A DNA stretch of 6,854 nucleotides from SIG565 sp045601525 (GTDB lineage: Bacteria; Bacillota; Clostridia; Oscillospirales; Acutalibacteraceae), in NCBI GenBank assembly GCA_045601525.1, contig JAZRZR010000035.1:1-6854 (forward strand), given 5' to 3'. The notes beneath the pieces were generated by a model, which saw only the letters and a list, made by a program, of their open reading frames with translations, did not search any database and was not told the origin of the DNA. The translations under genes were made by a program, and so were the position numbers. Positions 5,616-6,854 of the stretch are shown one piece after another. Position 1 is the first letter of the stretch. Each line of letters begins with the position of its first letter.

Positions 5616-6854
5616 ATGGCAGACAGAAACAGTTTTTCAAGCTTTGATAATTTTGAAAACAGCAGTAATGTTGACCTTAACAGTTACTCTGCTGCTAATA
5701 TGAAAAACAATTCTTCTAAAAAATCACCCAAGGGACCCCGTTCGCCAAAGGCTGTAAAATCGCGTATAGGTAAAATAATATTATCGGTATTCCTTGTGTG
5801 CGTTATTACGGGTTGTATGGTTGCGGGGGCATTAATGGTTTATGCGTTCGGATTTGTTGATGCCACAATGGATGAAGACCTTAACGACCTTGCTTTGCAT
5901 TTTACAACTACGATTTTCGTGCCTGATGGCAACGGAGATTTTGTTGAATATCAAAGGCTTCATGGTGAATATAATCGTATTTGGGTTTCTGATATAAACG
6001 GGAATATACCCGATAACCTCAAACACGCCTTTATAGCAATTGAGGATAAGCGTTTCAAAACCCACGAGGGTGTTGACTGGAAGCGTACAATTTCTGCCTT
6101 TGCAAACCTTTTCTTTAAGTTTTATTCATCAAACCAAGGCGGTTCAACAATTACTAAACAGTTAGTTAAAAACCTTACGGGTGATAACGATACAAGTCCA
6201 GCCCGTAAAATAAGAGAAATTATGAGAGCCCGCTATCTCGAAACTAATTTTTCAAAAGACGTTATCTTGGAGTGCTATCTCAATACCGTTTCAATGGCGG
6301 GAGGTATGTATGGTGTTGAGGTTGCTTCAAATTATTATTTTGATAAATCAACCAAAGACCTTACTTTGTCGGAGTGTGCAGCCTTGGCGGCTATAGTAAA
6401 AGCGCCTGAAAGTTATCGTCCTGATAAAAAAGCCGAAAATAATAAAAATCGTAGGCAAGCTGTTCTTACCGAGATGTACAAGCAAGGCTATATTTCCAAA
6501 GAAGAATATGACGCCTCATATAATGAGGAAATCACTGTTGTTGCAAATAAGCAAAACCTTAATGAAATTGAGATAAACTCTTATTTTGTTGATATGCTTA
6601 TCGAAGATGTTGTTGAGGGTATTATGGAGGTTTATGGTTATGATAAAACCCATGCCTCAACCAATTTTTATAACGGCGGTTATAAAATTTATGCTACATT
6701 AAATCCTGATGTTCAAAAGTCTTTGGAAAATGTTTTCTATGACCAACAATATGCCCATATCGGTAAAGATGGTCAACAACTTCAAGGCTCAATGGTGGTT
6801 ATGGACTATGAGGGACATATCGTAGGTATGGTAGGTGGTATAGGCGAAAAGAAG
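5616..6854 (+). CDS. Class A penicillin-binding protein (glycosyltransferase-transpeptidase), 3' end outside window
   Basis: This bifunctional enzyme would polymerise lipid II into glycan strands and cross-link the peptides outside the membrane. The open frame runs 413 codons to the edge with no stop. Residues 1-50 are a cytoplasmic tail rich in Ser, Asn, Lys and Pro; about 52-79 form the membrane anchor. The GT51 domain shows its five motifs: EDKRFKTHEGVD (143-154, catalytic Glu143), GGSTITKQL (175-183), RKIREI (197-202, second Glu201), KDVILECYLN (214-223), and LTLSECAALAAIVKAPESY (249-267). A linker follows, with GYKIYATLNPDVQ (355-367), and the transpeptidase domain begins at about 388 (QLQGSMVVMDYEGHIVGMVGG). 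The SxxK, SxN and KTG motifs lie beyond the window. The start has a strong AGGAGGTG (5601-5608) 7 nt upstream. It belongs to the PBP1a/PonA type; the exact paralogue cannot be assigned. Confidence 0.95.
   Translation, partial: MADRNSFSSFDNFENSSNVDLNSYSAANMKNNSSKKSPKGPRSPKAVKSRIGKIILSVFLVCVITGCMVAGALMVYAFGFVDATMDEDLNDLALHFTTTIFVPDGNGDFVEYQRLHGEYNRIWVSDINGNIPDNLKHAFIAIEDKRFKTHEGVDWKRTISAFANLFFKFYSSNQGGSTITKQLVKNLTGDNDTSPARKIREIMRARYLETNFSKDVILECYLNTVSMAGGMYGVEVASNYYFDKSTKDLTLSECAALAAIVKAPESYRPDKKAENNKNRRQAVLTEMYKQGYISKEEYDASYNEEITVVANKQNLNEIEINSYFVDMLIEDVVEGIMEVYGYDKTHASTNFYNGGYKIYATLNPDVQKSLENVFYDQQYAHIGKDGQQLQGSMVVMDYEGHIVGMVGGIGEKK

Noticed and set aside
5832..6065. Minus-strand open frame of 77 codons
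   Set aside because: It is fully inside the penicillin-binding protein coding sequence, where the plus frame carries clear GT51 motifs.

Overview
The window reads as chromosomal DNA from a low-GC, Gram-positive anaerobe of the Clostridia, most likely an uncultured member of the Oscillospirales. This placement is an inference. It rests on the gene order nadK-argR-recN, strong AGGAGG-type ribosome binding sites, AT-rich sigma-A promoters, a DUF4364 protein and a BofC_C-like small membrane protein. No mobile element, CRISPR array, rRNA or integrase is visible. The window is cut at both ends inside genes: NAD kinase on the left and a class A penicillin-binding protein on the right.

Positions 1-3879 (+ strand) look like one tightly packed transcription unit: the C-terminal part of NAD kinase, the arginine repressor argR (TTG start), the DNA-repair ATPase recN and tyrosyl-tRNA synthetase tyrS. 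Gaps are 11 and 16 nt, and recN overlaps tyrS by 14 nt. A perfect 17-bp hairpin closes the unit and also serves as the end of a convergent gene.

Positions 3895-5450 hold three minus-strand genes interrupted by one plus-strand tRNA: an XRE-family regulator, a tRNA-Thr(CGT) with its own consensus promoter and terminator, a DUF4364 protein with its own promoter, and a small single-pass membrane protein. From 5616 to the right edge runs a class A penicillin-binding protein on the plus strand. It is divergent from the small membrane protein and truncated at the start of its transpeptidase domain. No stretch longer than 300 bases lacks a gene.

Most of the window is ordinary housekeeping. The points worth a second look are regulatory: tyrS has no leader of its own and is translationally coupled to recN; the last six codons and stop codon of the XRE gene lie inside the shared terminator; a strong promoter-like sequence points antisense into the tRNA; and a near-palindrome sits in the divergent region upstream of the penicillin-binding protein. 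I did not find convincing evidence of a wholly new system.
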